Source: Youhaiella tibetensis (GTDB lineage Bacteria > Pseudomonadota > Alphaproteobacteria > Rhizobiales > Devosiaceae). Taken from it: DNA of 64,000 nucleotides. Where the stretch lies: NCBI RefSeq assembly GCF_008000755.1, contig NZ_CP041690.1, positions 310,001-374,000 on the forward strand. Reading direction: 5' to 3'. The notes beneath the pieces were generated by a model. That model ran no database searches and was not told the DNA's origin. It saw nothing but the letters and a program-made list of their open reading frames with translations. The translations under genes and the position numbers were made by a program. This document shows, piece by piece, positions 52,494 to 60,086 of this stretch; positions within the stretch are counted from its first letter, which is position 1, and each line of letters opens with the position of its first letter.

Positions 52494-53867
52494 ATGTCCG
52501 ATTTCGATCTCGTCCTCTCCGGCACCGTGGTCCTTCCCACGCGCATCCTCGAAGGCGGTTTCGTCGCCGTCCGCGACGGCAGGGTCGCCGAGATCGGACA
52601 GGGTCCCGCACCCGCCGCCCGCGAGCGGCACGAGTTGGGCGACGCTCTCATCCTTCCGGGCGCCATCGACGCCCAGGTGCATTCGCTCTCCCAGAAGGAC
52701 CAGGAAGACTTCATCTGGTCGACCCGGTCGGCTGCCGCCGGCGGCGTCACCACCATCGTCGACATGCCCTATGACGAGGGCAACCTCGTCTGCTCGGCCG
52801 AAGCCGTGCGCAAGAAGGTCGATCACGCCAGCCCCCAGGCCCGCGTCGATTTCGCCCTCTACGGCACCATCGATCCCGAGGAGGGCGCCAGGCGCATCCC
52901 CGAACAGGTCGAAGCCGGCGTCGCCGCCTTCAAGTTCTCCACCTTCGGCACCGACCCCAAGCGCTTCCCCCGCATCCCGCCGGGCCTTCTCGAAGAGTGC
53001 TTCGCCGCCGTGGCCAGGACCGGCCTCACCGCCGGCGTCCACAACGAGGATGACGAAGCCGTCCGCGCCGCCATGGAAAAGGTGAAAGCCCTCGGCATCA
53101 CCGATTACCGCGCCCACGCCCTCTCGCGCCCGCCGCTGACCGAACTCCTGGCTACCCTCCAGGTCTACGAGACCGGCGCCCTCACCGGGGCCGACGCCCA
53201 CATCGTTCACTGCTCGCTCTCGCGCGGCTACGACATCGCCGCCGGCTACCGCGCGCAGGGTTTTGCCGCCACCATCGAGTGCTGCATCCACTACCTGACG
53301 CTCGACGAGGAAAACGACGTCAAGCGCCTCGGCGGCAAGGCCAAGATCAACCCGCCCATCCGCCCGCGCGCTGAAGTCGAAGCCCTCTGGCGCCAGGTCG
53401 CCGCCGGCAATGTCACCCTGGTCTCCACCGATCACGTCAGCTGGTCCGAGAACCGCAAGACCAACCCGGATATGCTCGCCAACGCCTCAGGCGTCCCCGG
53501 CCTCGAAGTCATGGTCCCGCTTTTCGTCAAGGGCGCGCTGGAACGCGGCATTTCCCTCACCTGGGCCGCCAGGCTCATGGCCGAAAACCCCGCCCGTCAC
53601 TTCCGCCTCGACCACGTCAAGGGCGCCCTGACCCCCGGCCGCGACGCCGACATCACCGTCCTGGTCCCGGTCGAAAAGACCTACGACGCCGCCGCCTCGG
53701 GCAACAATGTCGTCGGCTGGAGCCCCTATAACGGCATCAAGCTGCCGTGGACGACTGCGGCGACATACCTCCGCGGCAAGCTGGCATTCGACGGATCGAA
53801 GGTCCTCTCCGAACCCGGCACGGGAAAGTTCGTCCGTCCGCCGCAGCAGATCGTGGTGGCGTCATGA
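52494..53867 (+). CDS. Dihydroorotase/hydantoinase-like amidohydrolase
   Basis: The 457-residue amidohydrolase has most hydantoinase metal ligands: Lys147 (AAFKFSTFG, the carboxylated lysine), His183 (GVHNED), His239 (IVHCS) and Asp313 (STDHVSW). At the first metal motif it reads IDAQVHS, so the usual His-x-His is Gln61-Val-His63. The change should weaken or alter one metal site. In the predicted pathway it would open hydantoin-5-propionate to N-carbamoyl-glutamate, which the next gene product can hydrolyse. ATG 52494 follows TTAGGAG. Confidence 0.85.
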   Translation: MSDFDLVLSGTVVLPTRILEGGFVAVRDGRVAEIGQGPAPAARERHELGDALILPGAIDAQVHSLSQKDQEDFIWSTRSAAAGGVTTIVDMPYDEGNLVCSAEAVRKKVDHASPQARVDFALYGTIDPEEGARRIPEQVEAGVAAFKFSTFGTDPKRFPRIPPGLLEECFAAVARTGLTAGVHNEDDEAVRAAMEKVKALGITDYRAHALSRPPLTELLATLQVYETGALTGADAHIVHCSLSRGYDIAAGYRAQGFAATIECCIHYLTLDEENDVKRLGGKAKINPPIRPRAEVEALWRQVAAGNVTLVSTDHVSWSENRKTNPDMLANASGVPGLEVMVPLFVKGALERGISLTWAARLMAENPARHFRLDHVKGALTPGRDADITVLVPVEKTYDAAASGNNVVGWSPYNGIKLPWTTAATYLRGKLAFDGSKVLSEPGTGKFVRPPQQIVVAS

Positions 53868-54231
53868 GCGCGCTGCCCACCCCCCTCCCGACCTCCCCCG
53901 CAAGGGGGGAGGTGCCGACCGCGCTGCTTGAACACCAAACGCCCCACCTCCTCGATCGAAACACCTCCCCCCTTGCGGGGGAGGCTGGGAGGGGGGTGAG
54001 CCTCGCCGGCCGGCCCATCCATCGTGGTCTCCCTCCCCCTTGTGGGGAGGGAACAAGGGTGGGGGTGAGCCCCACCCACTGCGCTCGCCGCACCCCCACC
54101 CTCAGTCCCTCCCCACAAGGGGGAGGGAAGCCTGTCGGCATCATCGAGCCAAAGCGTCTCCCTCCCCCCTCTGGGGAGGGAACAAGGGTGGGGGTGAGCC
54201 CGACCCACCGGCCCCGCCGAGGAGCCCACGC
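53868..54231. repeat. Intergenic palindromic repeat array between hydantoinase and carbamoylase genes
   Basis: The gap holds two repeat types. First, a long inverted repeat: 53879-53913 and 53963-53997 are reverse complements over 35 bases with two mismatches, around a 49-base loop. Each arm is itself palindromic (CCTCCCCCGCAAGGGGGGAGG-like). Second, a 43-base module (CTCCCTCCCCC-TTGT-GGGGAGGGAA then AAGGGTGGGGGTGAGCC) occurs at 54029-54071 and 54158-54200, with an inverted copy at 54091-54129. The 58.6-kb gap has more copies of the second type. These resemble REP-like or miniature mobile elements. The last 20 bases carry GAGGAG for the next gene. Confidence 0.8.
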
Positions 54232-55482
54232 ATGAGAAACCTCCCCACCAACCCCGACCGTATCGCCGAGGACATCTCCGACCTCGCTGCCATCACCGAG
54301 CCGGACCACCCCTATACCCGCCGCGCCTTCACCCCGATGTTCCTGGCCGGCCGCTCCTATCTCGAACGCCGCTTCGAAAAAGCCGGCCTCAAGGTCCGCA
54401 TCGACGCAGCCGGCAACCTCATCGGCCACCGCCCGGGCAAAAACCCCGGCCTCGGCACCATCCTTCTCGGTTCCCATTCGGACACCGTGCCCGATGGTGG
54501 GCGCTATGACGGCATAGCAGGCGTTTCCGCCGCCCTCGAAGTCGCGCGCGCCCTCGCCGACCAGGGCGTCCATCTCGACCACGATCTCGAAATCGTCGAT
54601 TTCCTCGCCGAGGAAGTCTCGATCTTCGGCGTCTCCTGCGTCGGCTCGCGCGGCATGGTCGGGCTCGTTCCGCCCGATTGGCTCGCCCGCACCGCCGAGC
54701 ATCTCACCCTGGCGCAGGGCATCGAGGACGTGGGCGGTCACCCCGAGGTCAGCGAGACGCGCGCCGACATCAAGGCTTTCCTCGAGCTCCACATCGAACA
54801 GGGCCCCGTCCTCGAAGACCAAAAACTCGATATCGGCGTCGTCACCGCCATTGCCGGCATCACCCGCATCGAGATCGTCGTCGACGGCCGCGCCGACCAC
54901 GCCGGCACCACGCCCATGGGCTCGCGCCGCGACGCCCTTACCGCCGCCGCCCGCCTCGTCCTCGCCATCGAGCAACTGGCGAGCCAGTTCGCCGAGGGCC
55001 CGGCCCATTTCGCCGCCACCGTCGGCGAATTCCGCATCGAGCCCAATGCGGCCAACGTCGTGCCCTCGCGTGCCGTAATGCTCATCGACGCCCGCGCCGA
55101 AAACCGCGCCGATATGGAGCGCTTCTGCGAAGCCGTCGATGCGCTGGCGCTCGAAGTCGCTGACGAGACCGATTGCTCGGTCGCCAAGCCGCGCCGCATC
55201 TCGGACAACCAGCCCACCCCTTGCGATCCCGACCTGCTGGCCATCCTCGACGCCGCCTGCGAAACCACTGGCGCCCGCCATCGCCGCATGGCCTCGGGCG
55301 CCGGCCACGACACCGCCTGGATGGCCCGTGCCACCAAGGCGGCCATGATCTTCATCCCTTGCCTCGGCGGGCGCAGCCATGCCCCCGAGGAATCCGCCAA
55401 GACCGAGGACATCGCCCTGGGCGCCGCCGTGCTGCTCGAAGCCGTCAAGACCCTCGACAAGCAACTACAGGAATCCAACTGA
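54232..55482 (+). CDS. M20 hydantoinase/carbamoylase family amidase (N-carbamoyl-L-amino acid hydrolase)
   Basis: The 416-residue enzyme has the family metal motifs LLGSHSDTVPDGGRYDG, EEVSIFG and LHIEQGPVLE, and the dimer-domain VVDGRADHAGTTPMGSRRDAL. Relatives (HyuC, AllC) cleave N-carbamoyl or ureido groups, releasing CO2 and ammonia. With the hydantoinase upstream it would turn N-carbamoyl-L-glutamate into glutamate. ATG 54232 (MRNLPTNPDRIAEDI) follows GAGGAG; a longer frame upstream crosses the repeat array and is rejected. The stop shares one base with the DUF917 start. Confidence 0.9.
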   Translation: MRNLPTNPDRIAEDISDLAAITEPDHPYTRRAFTPMFLAGRSYLERRFEKAGLKVRIDAAGNLIGHRPGKNPGLGTILLGSHSDTVPDGGRYDGIAGVSAALEVARALADQGVHLDHDLEIVDFLAEEVSIFGVSCVGSRGMVGLVPPDWLARTAEHLTLAQGIEDVGGHPEVSETRADIKAFLELHIEQGPVLEDQKLDIGVVTAIAGITRIEIVVDGRADHAGTTPMGSRRDALTAAARLVLAIEQLASQFAEGPAHFAATVGEFRIEPNAANVVPSRAVMLIDARAENRADMERFCEAVDALALEVADETDCSVAKPRRISDNQPTPCDPDLLAILDAACETTGARHRRMASGAGHDTAWMARATKAAMIFIPCLGGRSHAPEESAKTEDIALGAAVLLEAVKTLDKQLQESN

Positions 55483-56597
55483 TGGGCCGCATTCTCACCG
55501 AAAAAGACATCGAACCGGCGGTCAAGGGCGGCTCCGTCTACGCGGCGGGCGGCGGCGGCTGGGCCGATCACGGCCGCATGCTCGGCCGCGCCGCGGTTTC
55601 CATCGGCAAGCCCGAGCTGGTTTCCATCGAAGAGCTCGATGACAACGACTGGGTCGCCACCGCCGCCGCCATCGGCGCCCCGGCCTCGACCACGCCGTGG
55701 GAAATGCAGGGCGTCGATTACATCAAGGCCGCCCAGCTTCTCCAAGATGCCCTGGGCGAAAAGCTCTCCGGCCTCATGGTCGGCCAGAACGGCAAGTCCT
55801 CGACCCTCAACGCCTGGCTCCCTTCCGCCATGCTCGGCACCAAGGTCGTCGATGCGGTGGGCGACGTGCGCGCCCATCCGACCGGCGACATGGGGTCGAT
55901 CGGCATGGCAGGCAGCCCCGAGCAGATAATCCAGACCGCCGTGGGCGGCAACCGCGACGAGAACCGCTATATCGAGCTGGTCGTGCGCGGCGCCACCGCA
56001 AAGGTCTCGCCGGTCCTGCGCACCGCCGCCGACCAGTCCGGCGGCTTCATCGCCTCCTGCCGCAACCCTCTTCGCGCTTCCTATGTGGCAAAAAATGCGG
56101 CGCTCGGCGGCATCTCGATGGCATTGAAGCTCGGCGAGGCCATCATCGCCGCCGAAGCCGGCGGCGGCTCGAAAGTCATCGACGCCATCGTCAACACCAC
56201 GGGCGGCACCATCCTTGCCCAGGGCAATGTCGAGGCCAAGGACGTGGTCTACACCAGGGAAGCCTTCGACATCGGTACCATCACCCTGGGCTCGGGTGAC
56301 AAGGCGACGAAGCTCCACGTCATGAACGAATACATGGCGGTCGAAGACGCCGGCGGCACGCGCCTTGCCACCTTCCCCGACGTCATCACCACGCTCGATG
56401 CCGCCGGCAATCCGCTCAGCGTCGGCCAGGTGCGCGAAGGCATGTTCATCTTCGTGCTGCACGTCCCCAAGACCATCATCCCCCTGGCCTCGTCCGTCCT
56501 CGACCCGACGGTCTATCCGCCGGTCGAAAAGGCCATGGGCATCGAAATCGCCAAATACGCGCTCGACCTCGGGCGCCGCAAGTCAGACCGGGGCTGA
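55482..56597 (+). CDS. DUF917 / S-methyl-thiohydantoin desulfurase family protein
   Basis: The 371-residue protein begins MGRILTEKDIEPAVKGGSVYAAGGGGWADHGRMLG and is a full-length DUF917 protein. As I recall, this domain has been renamed S-Me-THD after an enzyme that hydrolyses the thiohydantoin from S-methyl-ergothioneine breakdown, releasing methanethiol. Notable motifs are VGQNGKSS, DAVGDVRAHPTGDMGSIGM and TGGTILAQGNV. In this operon it would remove the sulfur group after the hydratase step and before ring opening. The 3' end of the gene is partly copied in the tandem duplication downstream. Confidence 0.82.
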   Translation: MGRILTEKDIEPAVKGGSVYAAGGGGWADHGRMLGRAAVSIGKPELVSIEELDDNDWVATAAAIGAPASTTPWEMQGVDYIKAAQLLQDALGEKLSGLMVGQNGKSSTLNAWLPSAMLGTKVVDAVGDVRAHPTGDMGSIGMAGSPEQIIQTAVGGNRDENRYIELVVRGATAKVSPVLRTAADQSGGFIASCRNPLRASYVAKNAALGGISMALKLGEAIIAAEAGGGSKVIDAIVNTTGGTILAQGNVEAKDVVYTREAFDIGTITLGSGDKATKLHVMNEYMAVEDAGGTRLATFPDVITTLDAAGNPLSVGQVREGMFIFVLHVPKTIIPLASSVLDPTVYPPVEKAMGIEIAKYALDLGRRKSDRG

Positions 56598-56935
56598 AAA
56601 CCCCTCATCCGGCGCTACGCGCCACCTTCTCCCCGACGGGGAGAAGAAAAACAGAGCGAACCATAAGCCCCCTCTTTCCTCGCCCCCTCGGGGAGAGGAT
56701 GTCCCGCAGGGACAGGTGAGGGGGATGCCCAGGCCTCGAAAGGGGGCCATGGGCATACGCGCTCGATCTCGGGCGTAGGAAGACAGACCGGGGCTGAAAA
56801 CCCCTCATCCGGCGCTAACGCGCCACCTTCTCCCCGTCGGGGAGAAGGAAACCGAGCGAACCACAAGCCCCCTCTTTCCTCACCCCCTCGGGGAGAGGAT
56901 GTCCCGAAGGGACAGGTGAGGGGGAGCCACAAGCG
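56521..56935. repeat. Tandem duplication of the DUF917 gene end plus palindromic repeat
   Basis: Two units of about 200 bases lie head to tail: 56521-56733 and about 56735-56935. Each starts with the last codons of the DUF917 gene (GGCCATGGGCAT at 56531 and 56745; GACCGGGGCTGAAAACCCC at 56586 and 56786). Each continues with a Rhizobiales-type repeat (CCCCTCATCCGGCGCT ... CTTCTCCCC) and CCCTCGGGGAGAGGATGTCCC. The second unit lacks 14 bases of coding sequence, so the copied tail is not a gene. The end of unit two (GAGGGGGAG) acts as Shine-Dalgarno of the next gene. Confidence 0.88.
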
Positions 56936-58609
56936 ATGAGCCTTGCCATGCCCACACCCAATCCCCGTCACCCCAACTTCCCCATTCCCGGCGGCAACGA
57001 ACTGCGCGCCAAAGGCTGGCGGCAGGAGGCCCTGCTGCGCCTCCTCGAAAACGTGCTTTCGGTGGGTGAAGACCCCGACAACCTCGTCGTCTACGCCGCC
57101 CTCGGCAAGGCCGCCCGCAACTGGGCCGCGCATGACGCCATCGTCAATGCCTTGAAGACCATGGACGAGGATCAGACCCTCATCATCCAGTCCGGAAAAC
57201 CCATCGGGCTGCTGAAAACCCACGCCAGGGCTCCCCTGGTCATCATGGCCAATTGCAACATCGTCGGGCAGTGGGCCAAGGCCGAGAATTTTTACGACCT
57301 CGAGAAGAAGGGCCTCATCGCCTGGGGCGGGCTCACGGCGGGCGCCTGGCAATATATTGGCAGCCAGGGCGTCATCCAGGGCACCTATGAAATCTTCATG
57401 CGCATCGCCGAGAACCGCTTCGATGGCGACCTGCGCGGCCGCTTCATCCTCACCGCCGGCCTCGGCGGCATGGGCGGCGCCCAGCCGCTGGCTGGCCGCA
57501 TGGCCAACGCCGCCATCCTCGTCGTCGATGTCGATCCCGAGCGCGCCCGCAAGCGCCAGGAAGTCGGTTATTTGGAACATGTCGCGCCTGATCTCGACAC
57601 GGCGCTGGCCATGATCGATGAGGCGATCAAAGCCCGGCGCCCCACTTCCATCGGCCTCGTCGGCAATGCCGCCGAGATCTACCCCGAGATCGCCCGCCGC
57701 GGCATCACGCCCGACATCGTCACCGACCAGACCTCGGCCCACGACCTCGTCTATGGCTATGTCCCTAAGGGCTATTCGCTCGAAGAGGTCCGGCGTCTGC
57801 GCAAGGAAAACCCGGCCGAACTCATGGCCGCCAGCCGCGCCTCCATCGTCGATCACGTCAACGCCATGCTCGAATTCCAGAGGCGCGGCGCCGAGGTCTT
57901 CGACAACGGCAACCTCATCCGCACCCAGGCCCGCGACGGCGGCGTCGCCAATGCCTTCGACATCAAGATATTCACCGAAGCCTATCTCCGCCCGCTCTTC
58001 GCGCGCGCCATCGGCCCCTTCCGCTGGATGGCGCTTTCCGGCGATCCCGAGGACATCCGCAAGATCGATGAGCTCGTGCTGAAAATGTTCGCGGGCAACA
58101 ACATCGTCACCAACTGGATCGGCCTCGCCCGCCAATACGTCCCCTTCGAAGGCCTCCCCGCCCGCATCGCCTGGCTTGGCCACGGCGAGCGCACGCAACT
58201 GGCGCTGGCGGTCAACGAGCTCGTCGCCAACGGCACCCTTTCGGGCCCGGTCGCCTTCTCGCGCGACCACCTCGATGCCGGCGCCATGGCCCATCCCAAC
58301 ATCATGACCGAGCGCATGAAGGACGGCTCTGACGCCATCGCCGACTGGCCGCTGCTCGACGCCATGCTCCTCACCGCCTCGATGGCCGACCTTGTCGCCA
58401 TCCACTCGGGCGGCGGCGGCTATGCCGGCTACATGACCAGCGCCGGCGTCACCACCATCGCCGACGGCACCCCTGAAGGCGCCGAACGCCTCCGGCACGT
58501 GCAGACCAACGACACCTCCCTCGGCGTCATGCGCTACGCCGATGCCGGGTACGACGAGAGCTTTGACGAGATCGAAAAGAAGGACATTCCCCACATCGAT
58601 CTGCGCTAG
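56936..58609 (+). CDS. Urocanate hydratase homologue, predicted (S-methyl-)thiourocanate hydratase
   Basis: The 557-residue protein is a clear HutU homologue. Shared parts include QSGKPIGLLKTH, YIGSQGVIQGTYE, the NAD+ site ILTAGLGGMGGAQP, VTDQTSAHD and FSRDHLDAGAM. Two active-site regions differ from hut urocanases: PARI-Cys-WLGYG is PARI-Ala412-WLGHG, and HHGGGVG is His490-Ser491-GGGGYAG. Such changes fit a different imidazole substrate, and thiourocanate hydratases are known urocanase paralogues. No hutI or hutG is nearby. ATG 56936 is used; ATG 56948 is an alternative. Confidence 0.8.
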   Translation: MSLAMPTPNPRHPNFPIPGGNELRAKGWRQEALLRLLENVLSVGEDPDNLVVYAALGKAARNWAAHDAIVNALKTMDEDQTLIIQSGKPIGLLKTHARAPLVIMANCNIVGQWAKAENFYDLEKKGLIAWGGLTAGAWQYIGSQGVIQGTYEIFMRIAENRFDGDLRGRFILTAGLGGMGGAQPLAGRMANAAILVVDVDPERARKRQEVGYLEHVAPDLDTALAMIDEAIKARRPTSIGLVGNAAEIYPEIARRGITPDIVTDQTSAHDLVYGYVPKGYSLEEVRRLRKENPAELMAASRASIVDHVNAMLEFQRRGAEVFDNGNLIRTQARDGGVANAFDIKIFTEAYLRPLFARAIGPFRWMALSGDPEDIRKIDELVLKMFAGNNIVTNWIGLARQYVPFEGLPARIAWLGHGERTQLALAVNELVANGTLSGPVAFSRDHLDAGAMAHPNIMTERMKDGSDAIADWPLLDAMLLTASMADLVAIHSGGGGYAGYMTSAGVTTIADGTPEGAERLRHVQTNDTSLGVMRYADAGYDESFDEIEKKDIPHIDLR

Positions 58610-58942
58610 CGGCCCCCACCCTTGTTCCCTCCCCAAAAGGGAGAGGGAGACGCCTCCGCACAATCTCGCCCCATCCCCTCCCTCCCCCTTGTGGGGAGGG
58701 ACCGAGGGTGGGGGTGAGCCCAAAACCCGGTCGCATCGCCCGCATCCCCACCACCCCGAAACTTCAAGTCTCCGCCCGGGGAAGATCGCCTATGCACGAA
58801 GTGCTTGAACACGGTCGCCGCCCCATCGAAAACCCTCTCCCCTCGGGGAGAGGGGGCCCGGCAGGGCGGTGAGGGGAGGCCGGAAACACAAAGGGGCGGC
58901 CCTGAAAGGACCGCCCCCAAGAAACCGGAATCCGAAAAAGCC
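58610..58942. repeat. Intergenic region with palindromic repeats
   Basis: The gap between the convergent hydratase and RidA genes carries an inverted copy (58615-58650) and a direct copy (58678-58720) of the 43-base module seen at 54029-54200. A third hairpin type (CCCTCTCCCC-TCGGGGAGAGGG, 58833-58856) is followed by GGCAGGGCGGTGAGGGG. TGCTTGAACAC occurs both here (58802-58812) and in the loop of the 53.9-kb element. The RidA terminator lies at 58892-58916. No gene is seen. Confidence 0.75.
58892..58916 (-). terminator. Terminator of the RidA gene
   Basis: GGGGCGG and CCGCCCC pair (one mismatch then two more pairs, 5-base loop). TTTGTGTTT follows on the minus strand. Confidence 0.7.
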
Positions 58943-59296
58943 TCAGTTCGGCAGCGCCGCTACCGCGATCATTTCCACCTTGAGGCGCGGGTCCGCCAGC
59001 CGGGCCTCGATCGTCGCGCGTGCCGGCGGGTTGGCCGGATCGATCCACGCATCGTAGACGGCGTTCATCGCCGCGAAGTCGGCGATATTGTTGAGGATGA
59101 CCTGCATCGAAAGCACGTTGGACTTGTTGGTCCCGGCCTTGGCCAGCACGTCATCGATGGCGGCCAGCACCTGCTGGACCTGCTCGGTGATCCCCGCATC
59201 GAAGTTGGTCGCCACCTGGCCGGCGAGGTAGACGGTGTTGCCGTGGATCACGGCTTCGCTCATGCGCTTGCCGGGCTCGATACGCTTGATGGTCAC
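58943..59296 (-). CDS. RidA family protein (Rid/YjgF/UK114)
   Basis: The 117-residue protein has the RidA fold: IHGNTVYLAGQVATN, VLSMQVILNNIADFAAMNAVYDAWI and PARATIEARLADPRLKVEM, with the Arg of PARATIE at the usual active-site position. RidA proteins hydrolyse reactive enamine/imine intermediates. GTG 59296 follows GGGGAG. It is convergent to the operon, so it is not co-transcribed with it. A link to the pathway is plausible but only positional. Confidence 0.88.
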   Translation of the reverse strand: MTIKRIEPGKRMSEAVIHGNTVYLAGQVATNFDAGITEQVQQVLAAIDDVLAKAGTNKSNVLSMQVILNNIADFAAMNAVYDAWIDPANPPARATIEARLADPRLKVEMIAVAALPN

Positions 59297-59395
59297 GAGA
59301 AATCTCCCCTAGAGAAACCTGGCCTTGCTCTTAGTGGCAGATAGGCCGTGACGCAAACGCTCTCTCGCGTTACCCAAGGGCAGCAAGGAGCCTTC

Positions 59396-60082
59396 ATGTC
59401 GCAGTTCGTGATTCCCCCGCCGCCCGTTGCCGCCGTCCCCGTCGCGGGGGGCGGCCTGTTTCCCGTCCGCCGCATCTATTGCGTAGGCCGCAACTATGCC
59501 GAGCACGCGCGCGAAATGGGCCACGACCCCGATCGCGAGCCGCCCTTCTTCTTCGCCAAGCCCGCCGATACGCTCGTCACCGGCGGCGCCGACACGCCCT
59601 ATCCGGCCGATACCGCCGACTACCAGCACGAGATCGAACTAGTCGTCGCCCTGGCCGATGGCGGCAGCAACATTCCGGTCGAGGCGGCCCTGGGCAAGAT
59701 CTATGGCTATGCCGTGGGCCTCGACATGACCCGCCGCGATATCCAGGCCGTCGCCAAGAAGGGCGGCCGGCCGTGGGACATGGCCAAGGGCTTCGACCAC
59801 TCCGCCCCGATCGGCGATATCGTGCCCGTCGCCCGCATCGGCCATCCCGAGAGCGGCGCCATCACGCTCGCCGTCAACGGCGCCGTTCGCCAGTCCGGGG
59901 ATATATCCCAATTGATCTGGTCCATCGCCGAGTCCATTTCCCTTCTCTCCAACCTCGTTGAGCTCAAGGCCGGCGATCTCCTCTTCACCGGCACGCCGGC
60001 CGGCGTCGCCGCCGTGGTGCGCGGGGACCTGCTAGAGGGCGAGGTGGCAGGAGTGGGAACGGTGCGGACGCGGATCGTCTAG
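59396..60082 (+). CDS. Fumarylacetoacetate hydrolase family protein (fumarylpyruvate hydrolase-like)
   Basis: The 228-residue protein has the FAH motifs [29 protein letters not shown], metal-binding [20 protein letters not shown] and [15 protein letters not shown]. The family cleaves C-C bonds in acylpyruvates with Mg2+; fumarylpyruvate hydrolase and oxaloacetate decarboxylase-like enzymes are the nearest types. ATG 59396 follows AAGGAG; a GTG at 59348 is less likely. The helicase gene begins four bases after its stop. Confidence 0.9.
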   Translation: MSQFVIPPPPVAAVPVAGGGLFPVRRIYCVGRNYAEHAREMGHDPDREPPFFFAKPADTLVTGGADTPYPADTADYQHEIELVVALADGGSNIPVEAALGKIYGYAVGLDMTRRDIQAVAKKGGRPWDMAKGFDHSAPIGDIVPVARIGHPESGAITLAVNGAVRQSGDISQLIWSIAESISLLSNLVELKAGDLLFTGTPAGVAAVVRGDLLEGEVAGVGTVRTRIV

Positions 60083-60086
60083 AGGC

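Noticed and set aside
53868-54231. CRISPR array
   Set aside because: The repeats are palindromic, in both orientations and of unequal spacing, with no unique spacers of constant length and no cas genes.
54040-54231. A 64-residue N-terminal extension of the carbamoylase
   Set aside because: It is translated repeat sequence. The family N terminus and GAGGAG ribosome site place the start at 54232.
56745-56797. A second short gene matching the DUF917 C terminus
   Set aside because: It is a diverged partial duplicate with a 14-base deletion that breaks the frame, and it has no start signal.
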